A stretch of DNA of 64,000 nt from Amoebidium appalachense (lineage: Eukaryota > Ichthyosporea). Each line of letters opens with the position of its first letter. The first letter of the stretch is position 1. Location of the stretch: contig CAVNZM010000011.1 of assembly GCA_963693365.1 (NCBI GenBank), forward strand, positions 2,914,001-2,978,000, written 5' to 3'. The translations under genes and the position numbers were made by a program. Shown piece by piece: positions 1 to 24,879 of the stretch. The notes below the pieces were generated by a model that saw nothing but the letters and a program-made list of their open reading frames with translations, did not search any database and had not been told where the DNA came from.

Positions 1-161
1 GTTCCCTTCTTTCTAATTAGAGGTTCATCAATGGCCAACAAGGCCGTTTCATTCTATTTTGTGTGGAGTATAGAGCGTTATACAGCCCGGTAAACAGTGT
101 GTCCATTCTTGTAGATCGTTATCATGTTGTGAATTTAGCGGCGCTTCTACACTGCACAGAA
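1..161 (+). other. 5' flank of the ADAM-like gene
   Basis: This stretch lies upstream of the ATG at 162. The frame stays open back to an ATG at 63, but the segment it would add (residues before MAIITHRR) is not signal-like. The inner Met at 162 begins a good signal peptide, so I treat this as 5' UTR or promoter. No TATA or CCAAT box is clear. The transcript start may lie outside the window. Confidence 0.4.
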
Positions 162-13012
<12,851 letters not shown>

Positions 13013-13560
13013 ATATGTGAAAATTGGGTGAAATATTAACAGTTACGGTAGTTTCTGTTTTTTTCGCGCACGTTTTAAACGACCGAAGCTAGAACCTATG
13101 TAGAACAATTCTGCAAAAGGTGTACAAGTCACGAAGACGGATTTGTGTTGGTTTTGTTTTGGTGATCGGTGAACGTGTTTCGTCGGCGCTTGCATGTACG
13201 TACGTGTCCTACAGCCCCAGGTAAATGGATTGTGTACAGAAGCCCCAACAAATCAATTGTGTGTGATACTTCCGTGACTCTGTGTATACTGCAACGAAAA
13301 AAGCCGGTGTGGGGGGGGAGGGGGGGGGAGGGGGGGGGGGGGGGGGACAGAATCCAAAATGGTAAGTCTAGAGCGAAGCAAATATTTCGAGGAATTTTGC
13401 TTGAGATTCCGAGGAGTATGTACATACTAAGAATTTGAATTCAATTGATAACCAGAAAGCTTTAGGTCAAACTGTTTTTTAAATAATAATTTTGTCTTCC
13501 CTTTTTTCACTCTATGGTTTTTTTGGGCTTCTCTTTTTATTGCTGTAGCGGCATCAGTTC

Positions 13561-14157
13561 CCATCCTGAAGTGAGCAAATCAATATGTCATATGGTTTTC
13601 GGGTAAATTCAATATATCCAATTACTACTTTGGATCGAATGCGATCGGACATTTTGCATATTTGAATTCGAAATGTGCGAATTCAAACGGATAATTGGAC
13701 AATGCCTAAGCTAGTGGTACATGGGACTAAGGAACAAGAGGGAAAAAGGGGAACGAGGCACTTAGTGTGTGAGGGACGGTGACGGGACTCACACAGAGCT
13801 GCTGAGAGTCTGTATTGGGCCTGTGCTTGTGAGCGATGGCCAATCTGGCTGCCGTGAGCCGGGTGCGCCTGCCTATACCCCAGTGCGGGCGAGGTCACGT
13901 GATCTCGCTCGGGCAAAACCCCCCAATTCCAAATGAAACAATAGAACAATTGAATCAATGCGCCAGTCCGGGCCGCGCCTAAATCTATCTGTACGAAGCG
14001 TAAGTTCAATGCAGCTGAGCTCGAGTGTACAGACGCGCACTTCGTGTGTGTGCACGTGTATACACGCACGTGTACATGTTCCCCTATGTATCCTGTGACA
14101 CAGTACGCATATGTCTGGGTGACAAAGCCTGACAATGATGAAGTTTTTTCTCCTTGT
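13561..14157 (+). mobile_element. Left arm of a large inverted repeat (candidate foldback element)
   Basis: The reverse complement of this arm matches 16855-17230 with few mismatches, from the outer end (atcctgaagtgagcaaat) to the inner end (gacaatgatgaag then a T-run). This arm carries about 213 extra bases (about 13701-13913) absent from the other. The arm-plus-loop unit spans about 3.67 kb. No transposase frame is visible, so this is a non-autonomous or decayed foldback-type element, or a local inverted duplication. I see no clear target-site duplication. Confidence 0.65.
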
Positions 14158-14438
14158 ATGTATGCATGTTCATGCGTGCACACAACGTGTAGCAGTTAGC
14201 ACTGATGTCAAAGAAGAAGCACGCACGAGCTCATTTCATCAATTAAAGAGAGAGAGAGGGGGGAGGGGGAGGGGGGAGGGGGAGGGGGAGAGGGGAGGGG
14301 GACGGGGACGGGGAGGGGAAGGGGGAGGGGGGCCGGGGAGGATCCGAAGCGGGGGGGGGGCGGGGGGGGGGGGGGGGGGGAGGGGGGAGAGCTCTAGAGA
14401 GAGAGAGAGAGAGCTCTAGAGAGAGAGAGAGAGAGCTC

Positions 14439-14480
<42 letters not shown>

Positions 14481-14948
14481 AGAGGGAGAGAGCTTGAGAG
14501 AGCCGGATAGAAAGAGGGTGTGTATACGTGTGCATGTATGATTTACATCAATGATGACACTTGTTATACTGATGTGTGATCTGTGGTGTGTGCGCAGTCA
14601 CGTGCTGGATGATCTTGACGTTCACTTCTAAAAACACGTTCATAACGATTATCACTGCCAGGCGAGACCAGACAGGGAACAAAGATCGTCGTATGAATCA
14701 CTTCTTTGTAAATGAGGTTTGTGTCAACAGACACAGAGGCACAAGCCAGGGCCGAAAAAGAAAAAAAGCCGTGGTGTGTTTGTGGGTGTTTAGGGAAAGA
14801 AGGGGGGGGAGGGTGCGGGTGGTTGTGGGTGGGGCAGGGCGAGAGGAGAGGGGGGGTGGGGAAGGGAGGGAGAGAGAGAGGGAGAGAAAGAGAGAAACAG
14901 TTGAGTTGAGTGGGTGGGTGCACTGCTATGGGCCCACGGTGGGATGGC

Positions 14949-14981
<33 letters not shown>

Positions 14982-15071
14982 GGGGGAGGAAGCGTGTATG
15001 CTGGCTCTTTGGATGTGTGACACGTGTGTGTGTGTGTGTATGTGCTAAGTCTGTGAGTTCGCTCATGCAAG

Positions 15072-15124
<53 letters not shown>

Positions 15125-15277
15125 AAGGGAATCGAGGGTTGTGGCCCGGAAGGCAGAAGGTGAGTGGGAAGTGAGTGGGTACGTTGTTGGGGATGAGCAA
15201 GTGAAAGAAAAATGGGAGAAAACAAGGCCCCGAACGGGTAAAAGAAAAGAGCAGGGTGGGCAGGCGGCTGCGCCGCG

Positions 15278-15313
<36 letters not shown>

Positions 15314-15411
15314 GACAGCAATGGAGGGACGGGAAGAGAAGCGAGACAACACCTGCCCAAAAACTTAGAAAAATTACCAACACACATGCAGTCCCCCCTC
15401 CCCCCCTCCCC

Positions 15412-15442
<31 letters not shown>

Positions 15443-15813
15443 TTCCCCCCCCAAATAGACATAAACGTTCACACATCCTAACACAGCCACCCACACCCTT
15501 GTATGCAAACACACACTCCCAAACTTACACCCAACCACTCACCCACACACTTACACCAGAGCAAGAATGAGAGCCGGGAAGGAGAGAGCTTTATCACAGG
15601 AAAGAGATGCACGGATGAAGGGAGAAGAAGACTCGGAAAAGAGAAGAGGTGATCTGTGTGTGTGTCTGTTGGAGGGGGGGGGGGGGAGGGGGGCATATGA
15701 CAAGAACGTGAAAGAGACGTAGAGAGAGACAGGGGGGGATGAGGGAGAGCAGAAAAGATCATGATTGGAAAGTGAAAGAGCGAGACGGGGGGTGGGGTAG
15801 GGAGGGAGAGAGG

Positions 15814-15851
<38 letters not shown>

Positions 15852-15865
15852 CGAGAGAGAGAGAG

Positions 15866-15907
<42 letters not shown>

Positions 15908-16302
15908 TGTGTGTGTGTGTGTGTGTAACGGAGAGAGATGAGGGAGAGAGACAACGAACGGGGGCTCCTGCGTGGCTTGAGATGCCATGAGTGATAGAAG
16001 GAGGATGTTGGGATTAGGGACAGGGGTAGCTGCGGATGAGAGCAGGTGAGTGGGAAGAACATGGAAGGAAAGGAGTCCTCCCGTGAGGAATGAGAGGAAA
16101 GAGTAAGAGAGGAGAGAGGACATCCTCCGGTACCATGGTGTGCGTCAGTGCGTCTGCGTGTGGGTGTAGCCTTGTGCGTCTGTTTTGGTGTGTGCAATGG
16201 CTTCCCTGTGTGTGTGCCGTGTTTGTCACAGTGTGAGTATGTGTGCGCACGCGCACCCACTGCCTGTGGTGTGTGTGTGCGTACATATGCGGGTGGTTGT
16301 TT

Positions 16303-16452
<150 letters not shown>

Positions 16453-16854
16453 GTGTGTGTGTGTGAATCGGCTGACCAAGGCAGGGGTAGGGAGTAAAAA
16501 GGGCGCTGGGGCGGGTTAAAAAAATGAGGAGATCCGGACGAGAAGAGCGAGGGAGAAAGGGGAAAGGGGGAGACTGGCCGCTCCAGGCCCACACAGTTGT
16601 GCTAGTTGAGCTTCTGTTGTGTGTAAAGGAACTTACCTTACATAGTATGCTTAGGCCAGTGTCCACCAGGAGAACTGCAGCTGTTTGAACTGAGCCAGCG
16701 CTTCTACTTCTGCGCCATTCCTCACTCGTGTGTGCTTGTGCCACCGGTACCTTGTGTGTGCGTGGGCGCGTGTGCAAGTGCGCGGCTGAAACCAGGGAGG
16801 GTGAATCGGATAGTGCAGAAAAGGCAGAGATCTAGAAGAGAAGGTACGAGAATC

Positions 16855-17230
16855 TACAAGGAGAAAAAACCCCATCATTGTCAGGCTTTGTCACCCAGAC
16901 ATATGCGTACTGTGTCACAGGATACATAGGGGAACATGTACACGTGCGTGTATACACGTGCACACACACGAAGTGCGCGTCTGTACACTCATCTGCATTG
17001 AACTTACGCTTCGTGCAGATAAATTTAGGCGCGGACTGGCGCATTGATTCAATTGTTCTATTGTTTCATTTGGAATTGGGGGGTTTGTCCAGTTATCCGT
17101 TTGAATTCGCACATTTCGAATTCAAATATGCAAAATGTCCGATCGCATTCGATCGATTGTAGCAATTGGATATATTGAATTTACCCAAAAACCATTTGAC
17201 ACATTGATTTGCTCACTTCAGGATTGGATA
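16855..17230 (-). mobile_element. Right arm of the large inverted repeat
   Basis: Inverted copy of 13561-14157 lacking the 213-base internal segment. At the junction this arm reads straight from the ttgaattcgc block to the ttggaattggggggttt block. Which state is ancestral cannot be told from one locus. Confidence 0.65.
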
Positions 17231-17863
17231 TAAACACAGGCTTTTTTCTTCTTGGATCTACTATTGCATGATATTGTACAAATGAATGAGCCTTTTGAAT
17301 CGCCACTATATCAGACTCGGAACCTAACCTAAATAAACAATAAAAATTAAATAAACAATAAAAATTATAAACAATAATAAAATAATACCAAAAAAAATAT
17401 ATACAATTTATTATACGGTTATAGTGCGATAGTGCAATCTGTAAGTGTTTCTTTTGAGACCCATGATCCAACGCTTTACATTGTAGATTTATCATTGAGC
17501 TAAAGGCGCCTCAAACTCGTAGCCAATCACACGTCAGTGGCTCAGTCTGTTATCACCGTTTTTGTCCTCCTACTGCCCTGGGATGCGCAACAGCCAAACA
17601 GCCCAGTCAGTTTTTTGTGGCTTGTGTGTGAGACGTTGAAAGCTAGTCGTGACAATAAGCACTGTTTGCCCTGTTTACCAAAATTGCTATCTTCTAATGT
17701 AAGCTAGTTCCCTTCTTTTTTTTGTCTTTGCTTTTGCCTCGCCTTCATGTGCATCGGTGGTTGCTCGTTTTTTGAAGTGTCCCTTCTGAGAGCATGACTA
17801 CCCCAAGTTTCAACCCCCCATCCCTTGAGCCTCGTACCCACGCGCACGACCACACACGCACAC

Positions 17864-17895
<32 letters not shown>

Positions 17896-18182
17896 TTCCA
17901 TCTCCCTCTCCTTTTCTCTCTGCCCCCCCCGCCCGCCCCTCCCACCTCCCTCCCTCCCCCCCCCTCCTTCCCCCCGCCCCTCGCCCTCTCTTTTTTCTCT
18001 TCCCCCGCCTCCTCCTCCCTCCCCACCCCCCCCCCCCCCCCCCCGGCCTCTTCCTCCCCCTGCTAATGACTTCACTGTATATATTTGCACTCACTCCATG
18101 CTGCATCCATGTTCCTGATACACCCATCACCCCCTTCACCCACCTCCACACTCACTACTTACACCACCCAGCAGCCACCACC

Positions 18183-19535
18183 ATGTCTTTATCACGTGCT
18201 CTTTCTGCTCTGTCCACCCGCCAGGCCCTCACCCCTGCCCTGGTTACTGCCGCACGGTCGTTTGGCACAAGTGCCGGTGTTGGTAACGAGGTGTTTGTGA
18301 AGGTAGAATCCCCCCCCCCCCCCCCTTCTTTCCTCTTTCCCCCCTCCCCCCTCCCCTGCCCCGGGCTCCCTCTTCAGGAAAGCTTGAACCCCCTTCACAC
18401 ACACACACACACACACAACACAGTGACATACCTTATCGGTCAAAGCAGATGGATACTTTCTTCAAGGCAATATCTGCTAGCACTCTCTGTCAGAAACCAG
18501 AACGCACACACACCTCTGCCCTTCATTATACGATAGGCGGATCGAAAAAAACCCCGTTCCTATTCTCTACTTGGATGAAAATGCCCTTATGCACATTCTT
18601 CTCTTCGTGCTCGCCATCCTCCCCCCCCCCCCCCGGCCCCCGGTGCCCCCTTTCCGAACAACGAATATAAATATTGTTGCGTGTCATTTCCTTCTCTGTT
18701 CTCTCTTCTTTCACATTCTCAAGGCCCTTCTTTCCCGCTCCTGGCTCGGCTTCTTTGGGGTTCTACTTTCTCTCTGTCTCTCTCCCCGTTCCCCTCTCTC
18801 TTCCCCTCTCTCCCTGTTTCGCCCCCTCTCCCTCCCTGCCTGCCTCCCTGTCTCTCTTTCTGGCTCGCTCTCTTTCCCTCCACCCATCCCCCCCTCGCGC
18901 CGAGCCACCCTCCCACACTCTTCCCCTCTTCAACTTGCTACAATCTCTCCTGTCAACCCACCCACTCACGCATCCCTTACTCCTGACTTTTAACACCTCA
19001 GCACCAAGTATGTATGCCCCTGTTTATGGAGAAAAATTGGAGTTTTCTCTTTCACCAACCCTTAACCGATTCGTAACCTTTAACCCACTTAGGAGATAGA
19101 TTGGAGTTGTCCCACTCACCAACCTTTAACCCATACAAATTGGAGTTTTGGCACTCACCAACCCTTAACCCATCCAGGATCTCATTAAGGCACGCAAGGG
19201 CCAGGTGCTGCAGGTGCATACAAATGCCACTTGCACACAGGCAGCTAAGATCATGAACGAGAAGAATGTCGGCTCAGCAATCGTCATGAAGGGTGACGAG
19301 GTATTACCCTCCCTCCCCCCCCCCCCCCCCCCCCCCCCCCAACCCCCCACCCCCCGGGGAGGAATAAATCTTGCCTATATGCACAGCAAAGCGGCTTTTG
19401 TGTGCATGTGTTATGATATGGTTCGTTGTATATCTTGCTACCTGGTACTGTATACAGCTATTTAATCCGACCTATGCATACCCTTTTCCCTTTCCTGACC
19501 CAGTACACACACACATACACCGGACACACACAAAC

Positions 19536-19620
<85 letters not shown>

Positions 19621-19913
19621 TTTGGGATTGTGACGGAGCGTGACTTTCTCAAGAAGGTTGTGGTGCCCAACGTGAACAGTGACAAGGTGACGGTGGGGGA
19701 GATAGCAACCACTGACGTCATAGCCGTGGATGAGGCCCAGACCGTGGGCAGCTGCATGTCTCTCATGGTAGGGGGGGGGGGGGGGGGGGGGGGGGGGTCA
19801 ACACACGGACACATGCACACAAGCACACATACACGGGCACATGCACATGTGCACTGTGAACAGCCACGGTAAGAAGGAAGTTAGTTTGTTCCGCGTTTTT
19901 TTTTTTTTTTTTT

Positions 19914-19944
<31 letters not shown>

Positions 19945-20477
19945 GGGGGGATGGGACGATGGGAGTAATGATTCGGGTAGGGGTCTTCGGAATGCATAGT
20001 GCCGATGTGCCGTTGTGTCCTTTAGCTGTAGAGCAACGTGTTCCTGCATTGCTTTATACCACACAATAACCTTTCTTGTATGACCCCAATGGGCACTGTT
20101 CTCTGCCTACGCCATTGTTGTTAATTCTGTTGTGTGCTTTTGTTTTTGTGGATCTTGTCTTGGCTTCTCTGTTTGCTCGCTCTAATGGGTAGGTCTCATA
20201 CTCGTCCTTTTCTCTTCATCACTGGTTCTGTGCCCAGGCACGTGAATGACCCCCCCCCCCCCCCCTTCCCCTTCCCCCACCACCACCACCACCACCCAGA
20301 AAATAAGACGCTAAAATTGAAAAAAATTAAGGCCAAGTTATAAGGCCTATGTGATGACACCATTGTCACCAACCTTGTCTATACATCAATCTTTGGGTAG
20401 TGACCTAGTGACCTCTTTAACGGGAGGCTAAGTGTTCCATGGTGTGTTCCATGTGATCCATGCGGACGCTGATTTTT

Positions 20478-20509
<32 letters not shown>

Positions 20510-20857
20510 TTTTTTTTTTTTGTGGACGTGCAGCAACAGGCAGGTCTGAGACATCTGCCGGTTGTTCGTGATGGCAAGATTGTGGATGTGCTCTCCATCC
20601 GTGACCTGGTGAGTGCATGTGTGGGGTGTGTGGGTGTGGGTGTGGGTGTGTGGGTGTGGGTGTGGGTGTGGGTGTGTGGGTGTGGGTGTGTTTTGGAATG
20701 TCTTAACGATAGGGGGTACGAATGGAGCGCTGAGGTGGATGCGCCCATGTCTGTATGTGTGTTGTGGTGTGCCTGGTGGCGAGGGAGGGGGGGAGGGGGA
20801 GGGAGGGGGGGGGGGGGGGGATTTCACGGCCAAGCGGGTTTGTGTCTGGTGCTGAAT

Positions 20858-20890
<33 letters not shown>

Positions 20891-20982
20891 TCCCCTCCCC
20901 GATAATGGAGTTAGTATAAGCTCCTGCCTACCATGAAATCGAACGTGGCCGGCACTTTTCAACACACACCTATGCCTGCATG

Positions 20983-21037
<55 letters not shown>

Positions 21038-21128
21038 CACGGCGATCCACGAGAGCCAGCACACTGAGCTGCACTATCTGAGGGACATGGTTGGCTACCA
21101 GGTGGCGTTATCCCAGCCCCTGCTCTAG
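18183..21128 (+). CDS. CBS-domain-pair protein with mitochondrial-type presequence, 5 exons
   Basis: Small protein made almost only of two CBS motifs, a fold that binds adenine nucleotides or S-adenosylmethionine and usually acts as an energy sensor. Exons: 18183-18302, 19178-19300, 19618-19767, 20534-20608, 21036-21128, all phase 0, 186 aa. Residues 1-35 are rich in Ala, Ser, Leu and Arg, lack acidic residues and contain AARSFGTSA, typical of a cleavable mitochondrial targeting peptide. CBS1 (about 43-105) contains NVGSAIVMKGDEVFGIVTERDF. CBS2 (about 113-170) contains GLRHLPVVRDGKIVDVLSIRDL. This resembles stand-alone CBS proteins of mitochondria and bacteria; the partner is unknown. Two introns end in (CA)n-AG. 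The start has a good context (ccaccaccATG). Confidence 0.88.
18995..19176. repeat. Degenerate tandem repeat, about 3 units of 50-75 bp
   Basis: Three imperfect units of the form ttggagtt...cactcaccaa followed by cctttaaccca-type sequence, at the 3' end of CBS intron 1. The last unit runs into the acceptor at 19176-19177. Confidence 0.6.
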
Positions 21129-22350
21129 CCCACACTGTGCTCTACTTTGGTTGCTGATCATTGTCGGTTGAAGGCCGAATGTTGTTGGGTTTTTCTTATT
21201 GCCCTTTTTTACTCTCCTCTTGCCCCACCAGTCTCTCTTCCTTTCATCTCCCTCTCTTCTTCCCTCCCTCTCTTTCCACATCTCTCGTTTACTCTCACTC
21301 TCTCTCTTTCCATCTCCCCCCTCCCCCCCCCCCCCCCCTCTCTCTCTATTCCCCTCTCCCCCCCCCCCCCCCCTCTCTCTTCCCCCTTCTTCGGAGGTCT
21401 ATGATTTCAGTGCATTCTCAATTATTCCCCTTGTACCCGTGACCCAATTGTTTGGCACCCTCTGGTTTGTAGGGAATTTTTCGTTTTTTGTGTGCGGTGT
21501 TCTGCGCGTAGGAATGCTCATTAGTTGCTTTCCCATTTTTTCAAAGATGTTCCTTTTTTATAGAAGCATATTTTACTTTCTTTCATCCTCTCCGCAAGCG
21601 TCACGACTCTCACGCACTGAAACACCAAGTTTCTTATGTATGGTTCAGAAATTCAGCGTCCGTGATGTAGCCTGTAATCTGGTTTGTTTAGTTTTTAATT
21701 TCAGAGAATGATCGCGACGCGTAACATGTAACCCTGATATGTAGAAAGTAGCATGTTGTACATGTAGATAGTCAGCTAATTTGCACATTTATAATGGTAG
21801 GCATAAATCCGGGACATCTGTTGTGACATACCCAGTATTCCTTCGTTCCTTGTGTTTTGTTTTGTTTCATTGTTTTCTATTTTTGCTTTAATTTATTTGA
21901 GGAATGAAGGGGGTTTATTTTTCTGACGGCTGTATGGGATGGGGTCTATGCAGGGTAACATGTACTCGGCTGCCCGCTAGACGAGGGCGGAGCAAGGGGT
22001 GGGGGGGGGCACCTGCAGCCATGCTATTTTTTTAACATTGAAATTTTACGATCCTTACAAATATCCCCCCACCGAGCCCTGAATATTTGCCTAAGACCCC
22101 CCGTCATTTTGTATATCCCAGTCAATAAGAACTGATATTATTCTGTGTTTTGTATCTACCATCAAGTAGTGGCCTTGCCTCGTTGCTCATAGATAATAAG
22201 ATGATCGTTAGGGTCAAGGCAAGATTGGTGGGCCCACGGGTGGGGTCAACCCTTTTTTGTAGGGAGATAACTATTATAAGAACAAAAAAAATATCCGTGT
22301 CATTGTCACGGCCAGGTATGTAGGCTATGCATCCTCCCCCCCCCCTCCCC

Positions 22351-22381
<31 letters not shown>

Positions 22382-22737
22382 AAAAAAAAAAGAAGGAAAG
22401 CAAAAAAAAAAAAGGAGAGAGAGAGAGAGAGAGAGAGAAAAGAATGAAAGAAAAGAAAACCCAACACATACACACATGTTCCGAATCGGAATTGAATTGG
22501 GCTTCGTTGTCTACTGACGAGTTCCGAATGGGTTGAAACTTTTGCACGTGTGGATATGCTTGGCCCCGGGCCCGGCCCAGGCTTAAGGGTGAGCTCTGCC
22601 TACACACTAACTCTTTTTCACATCACACGTGTGTGCTTGCATGATGCCCCCCGGTCACTCGTGGTGCAGGCCATCGTCACCTGAGGGGCTGGCCGAATCA
22701 GGGGCCGCCAGGAGAGGGAAGGGGGGGGGGGGGGGGG

Positions 22738-23268
22738 TCACAGGAAATTTTTGCACCGGGAAACTTTTGCACTAAAGGTTGATGTAATTATTGAATTGTT
22801 GTCTCTTGCACTAAAGGTTGATGTAATTATTGAATTGTTGTCTCAATGGGGTTTTCACTGGTTGTGTTCGTGCTCATTGGCCTTGTTAGCATTTGAACAC
22901 AGATAACACGTTTCTAATAGCTGATTTTTCGATTTTCTAGTATGTTTTGGGCAGCCCAAAAAGTCAGCTTTTATATCCCCCTAAACCCCCGTTACTTACG
23001 CGGGGGGAGGGGGGGGGGGGGGGGGGAGGGGGGGCATTGATGCAAGTGGAAACTGGACTAGTACTCCGGGAGTCGACTTATGGGAAATATTCAGCATAGA
23101 GCTGAAATCCTACAGAGAAAAACATTAGCCACCTAAACAGGGCAAAAAGTATTCAGAAAAACAGAACAGAGACAGAACTCCGTTTATGAAAAAGCTTAGG
23201 TAGTCATAAAAATTTTCTAAACAGTCAATCTCGGTGCAAAAGTTTCCCGGTGCAAAAATTTCCTGTGA
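22738..23268. mobile_element. 531-bp element with perfect 35-bp terminal inverted repeats (MITE-like)
   Basis: Positions 22738-22772 (tcacaggaaatttttgcacc, then gggaaacttttgcac) are the exact reverse complement of 23234-23268. Inside are a 39-bp direct repeat in two copies (22767-22805 and 22806-22844), the second exact, and a poly-G block near 23001-23034. There is no coding capacity. The shape fits a miniature inverted-repeat transposable element. Both outer flanks are G-runs, so a target-site duplication cannot be recognised. Confidence 0.75.
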
Positions 23269-23620
23269 CGGGGGCCCGGGGGGGGGGGGGGGGGGGAGTC
23301 TCTATAGCTAGGCCCGCCTTCCCCACCCTCTCGTGTTAATAATCGTAATCAGGAAAGTATTGACTTAGGTAGCGACATGTACATGTGCGTGAGCTTTCAG
23401 AACCCCGTCGCCCGGTTCTTTATAACTACCATTTCGTGCCTTAAAACTTTCCGCGCGCGTGATGATTTAGAACATTGGTAAAACGGGTGCCCCTATCCCC
23501 CCCTCCCTCCCCCCTCCTCCGTGTCCTAGGATGTAACAAGGAATGGGGTTGATGAACTTGACATAGTTAAGGGTTGGGTGGAGGGGTAACCGACGAATAT
23601 TCAGTGTAGCCTGAAAAGGG

Positions 23621-23621
23621 T

Positions 23622-23672
<51 letters not shown>

Positions 23673-23741
23673 GGGGGGTGTGTGTGTGTGTGTGTGAATG
23701 GGTGGGTGCACGAGGGTGGGTGGGGGGGGTGGGTGGGGGGT

Positions 23742-23776
<35 letters not shown>

Positions 23777-23846
23777 GAGTGTGTGTGTGGATGAGTGGGT
23801 GGGTGGGTGAATGGTGGTGGTGTGGTGGTAGTGGCCATGGGTGGGT

Positions 23847-23880
<34 letters not shown>

Positions 23881-24231
23881 TCCGTTTTCGATCCGGACAC
23901 CGGTTTCTTCCTCGTACAAGAGCCCCACGTCCTCACCAAAACAAAACAAAAAAAAAAACAAAAAAAAACAAAAAAAAAAACAGACATGGCAAGAAGAGCG
24001 CGCGCGAAAGAGAGAGAAGAAGAGTGGGGGGGAGAAGGGGGAGAAGGGGGCGGGAGGGGAGGGGGGGGGGGGGGGGAGGAGAGAAAGAGAATTTCGAGAG
24101 AGAGGGGGGGGGGGGAAGGGGGGAGAGGTAAGCAACTGTCGGTTATGGGCCGCGGGGGGGGGGGGGGGGGGGGGGGGGATGACACGGGTATTATGCACAC
24201 ATATCGTCTATGTGTGTTGTGTGTGGGTCGA

Positions 24232-24266
<35 letters not shown>

Positions 24267-24620
24267 ACTAGGGGGACGAGGCCCTCCCTCCCACCACACA
24301 CGTATGATAGACACACACACACACACACACAAAAGAAAAAGAGAGAGGGGGGGGAAAAAGGAGAGAAAAAAAAAAACAGAGGCTACCCCCCTCCTCAGCC
24401 CCTCTCCGGGATGGGTGCAAATCAGGGATGAGCATACGTATGCCCTTGTATGTGTATTCGTTGGGGAAGAAAGGGGGGGGGGGGGGGGGGGGGGGGGGGG
24501 GAGGGGGGGGGAGGGGAGAAGGAGAAGGGGGAGGGTGGGAGGGGAGGAGAGGGTGAAATAAGGGGGGGGGGGGGGGGGGAGGGGGGGGGAGGGGGAGGGG
24601 GGAGGGGAGTTCGGGTCAAA
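23621..24620. repeat. Poly-G dominated low-complexity zone
   Basis: Repeated G-runs of roughly 15-50 bases on the + strand, broken by short GT, GA, A-rich and a few unique segments. It produces long Gly frames (+) and Pro frames (-) that I do not consider genes. Run lengths are especially prone to sequencing error. Confidence 0.85.
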
Positions 24621-24879
24621 TGTTGTGGAGGCCTGAGAAAAGACCGAGAAAAATTTTCGACTCCGATGCATCATTTATTACATTTATTTTTATCTACCGT
24701 CAGACTGCATATTCAGCAGCATCTACACCAGACTATGTACATGTCATTGACAACTCAACTAACAGACTCTGCTTCTATATGCTATATACATAAATTCGCT
24801 TTCTAATCTTAACCGTATGTATGAATGCAGGCATAGATTAGCCCGTCACGGTGATCAAGTTCTTCAACTACATATGTAC

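Larger units (their letters stand above)
21129..24879. other. Spacer between the CBS and antiporter genes; both 3' ends point into it
   Basis: No exon is convincing here. It begins with CT/C-rich DNA (21230-21390), then about 1 kb of ordinary AT-richer sequence (21400-22320), a C-run/A-run/GA block (22335-22440), the terminal-inverted-repeat element (22738-23268) and a poly-G zone (23620-24620). The antiporter 3' UTR must start near 24879 on the - strand. Confidence 0.55.

Noticed and set aside
17325-17345. Telomere-like cctaacctaaa words
   Set aside because: Only two irregular copies in an AT-rich island; not an array.
23601-24674. 357-codon Pro-rich frame on the - strand and Gly-rich frames on the + strand
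   Set aside because: Produced by poly-G/poly-C runs; no domain, no splice logic and no unique sequence of protein-like composition.
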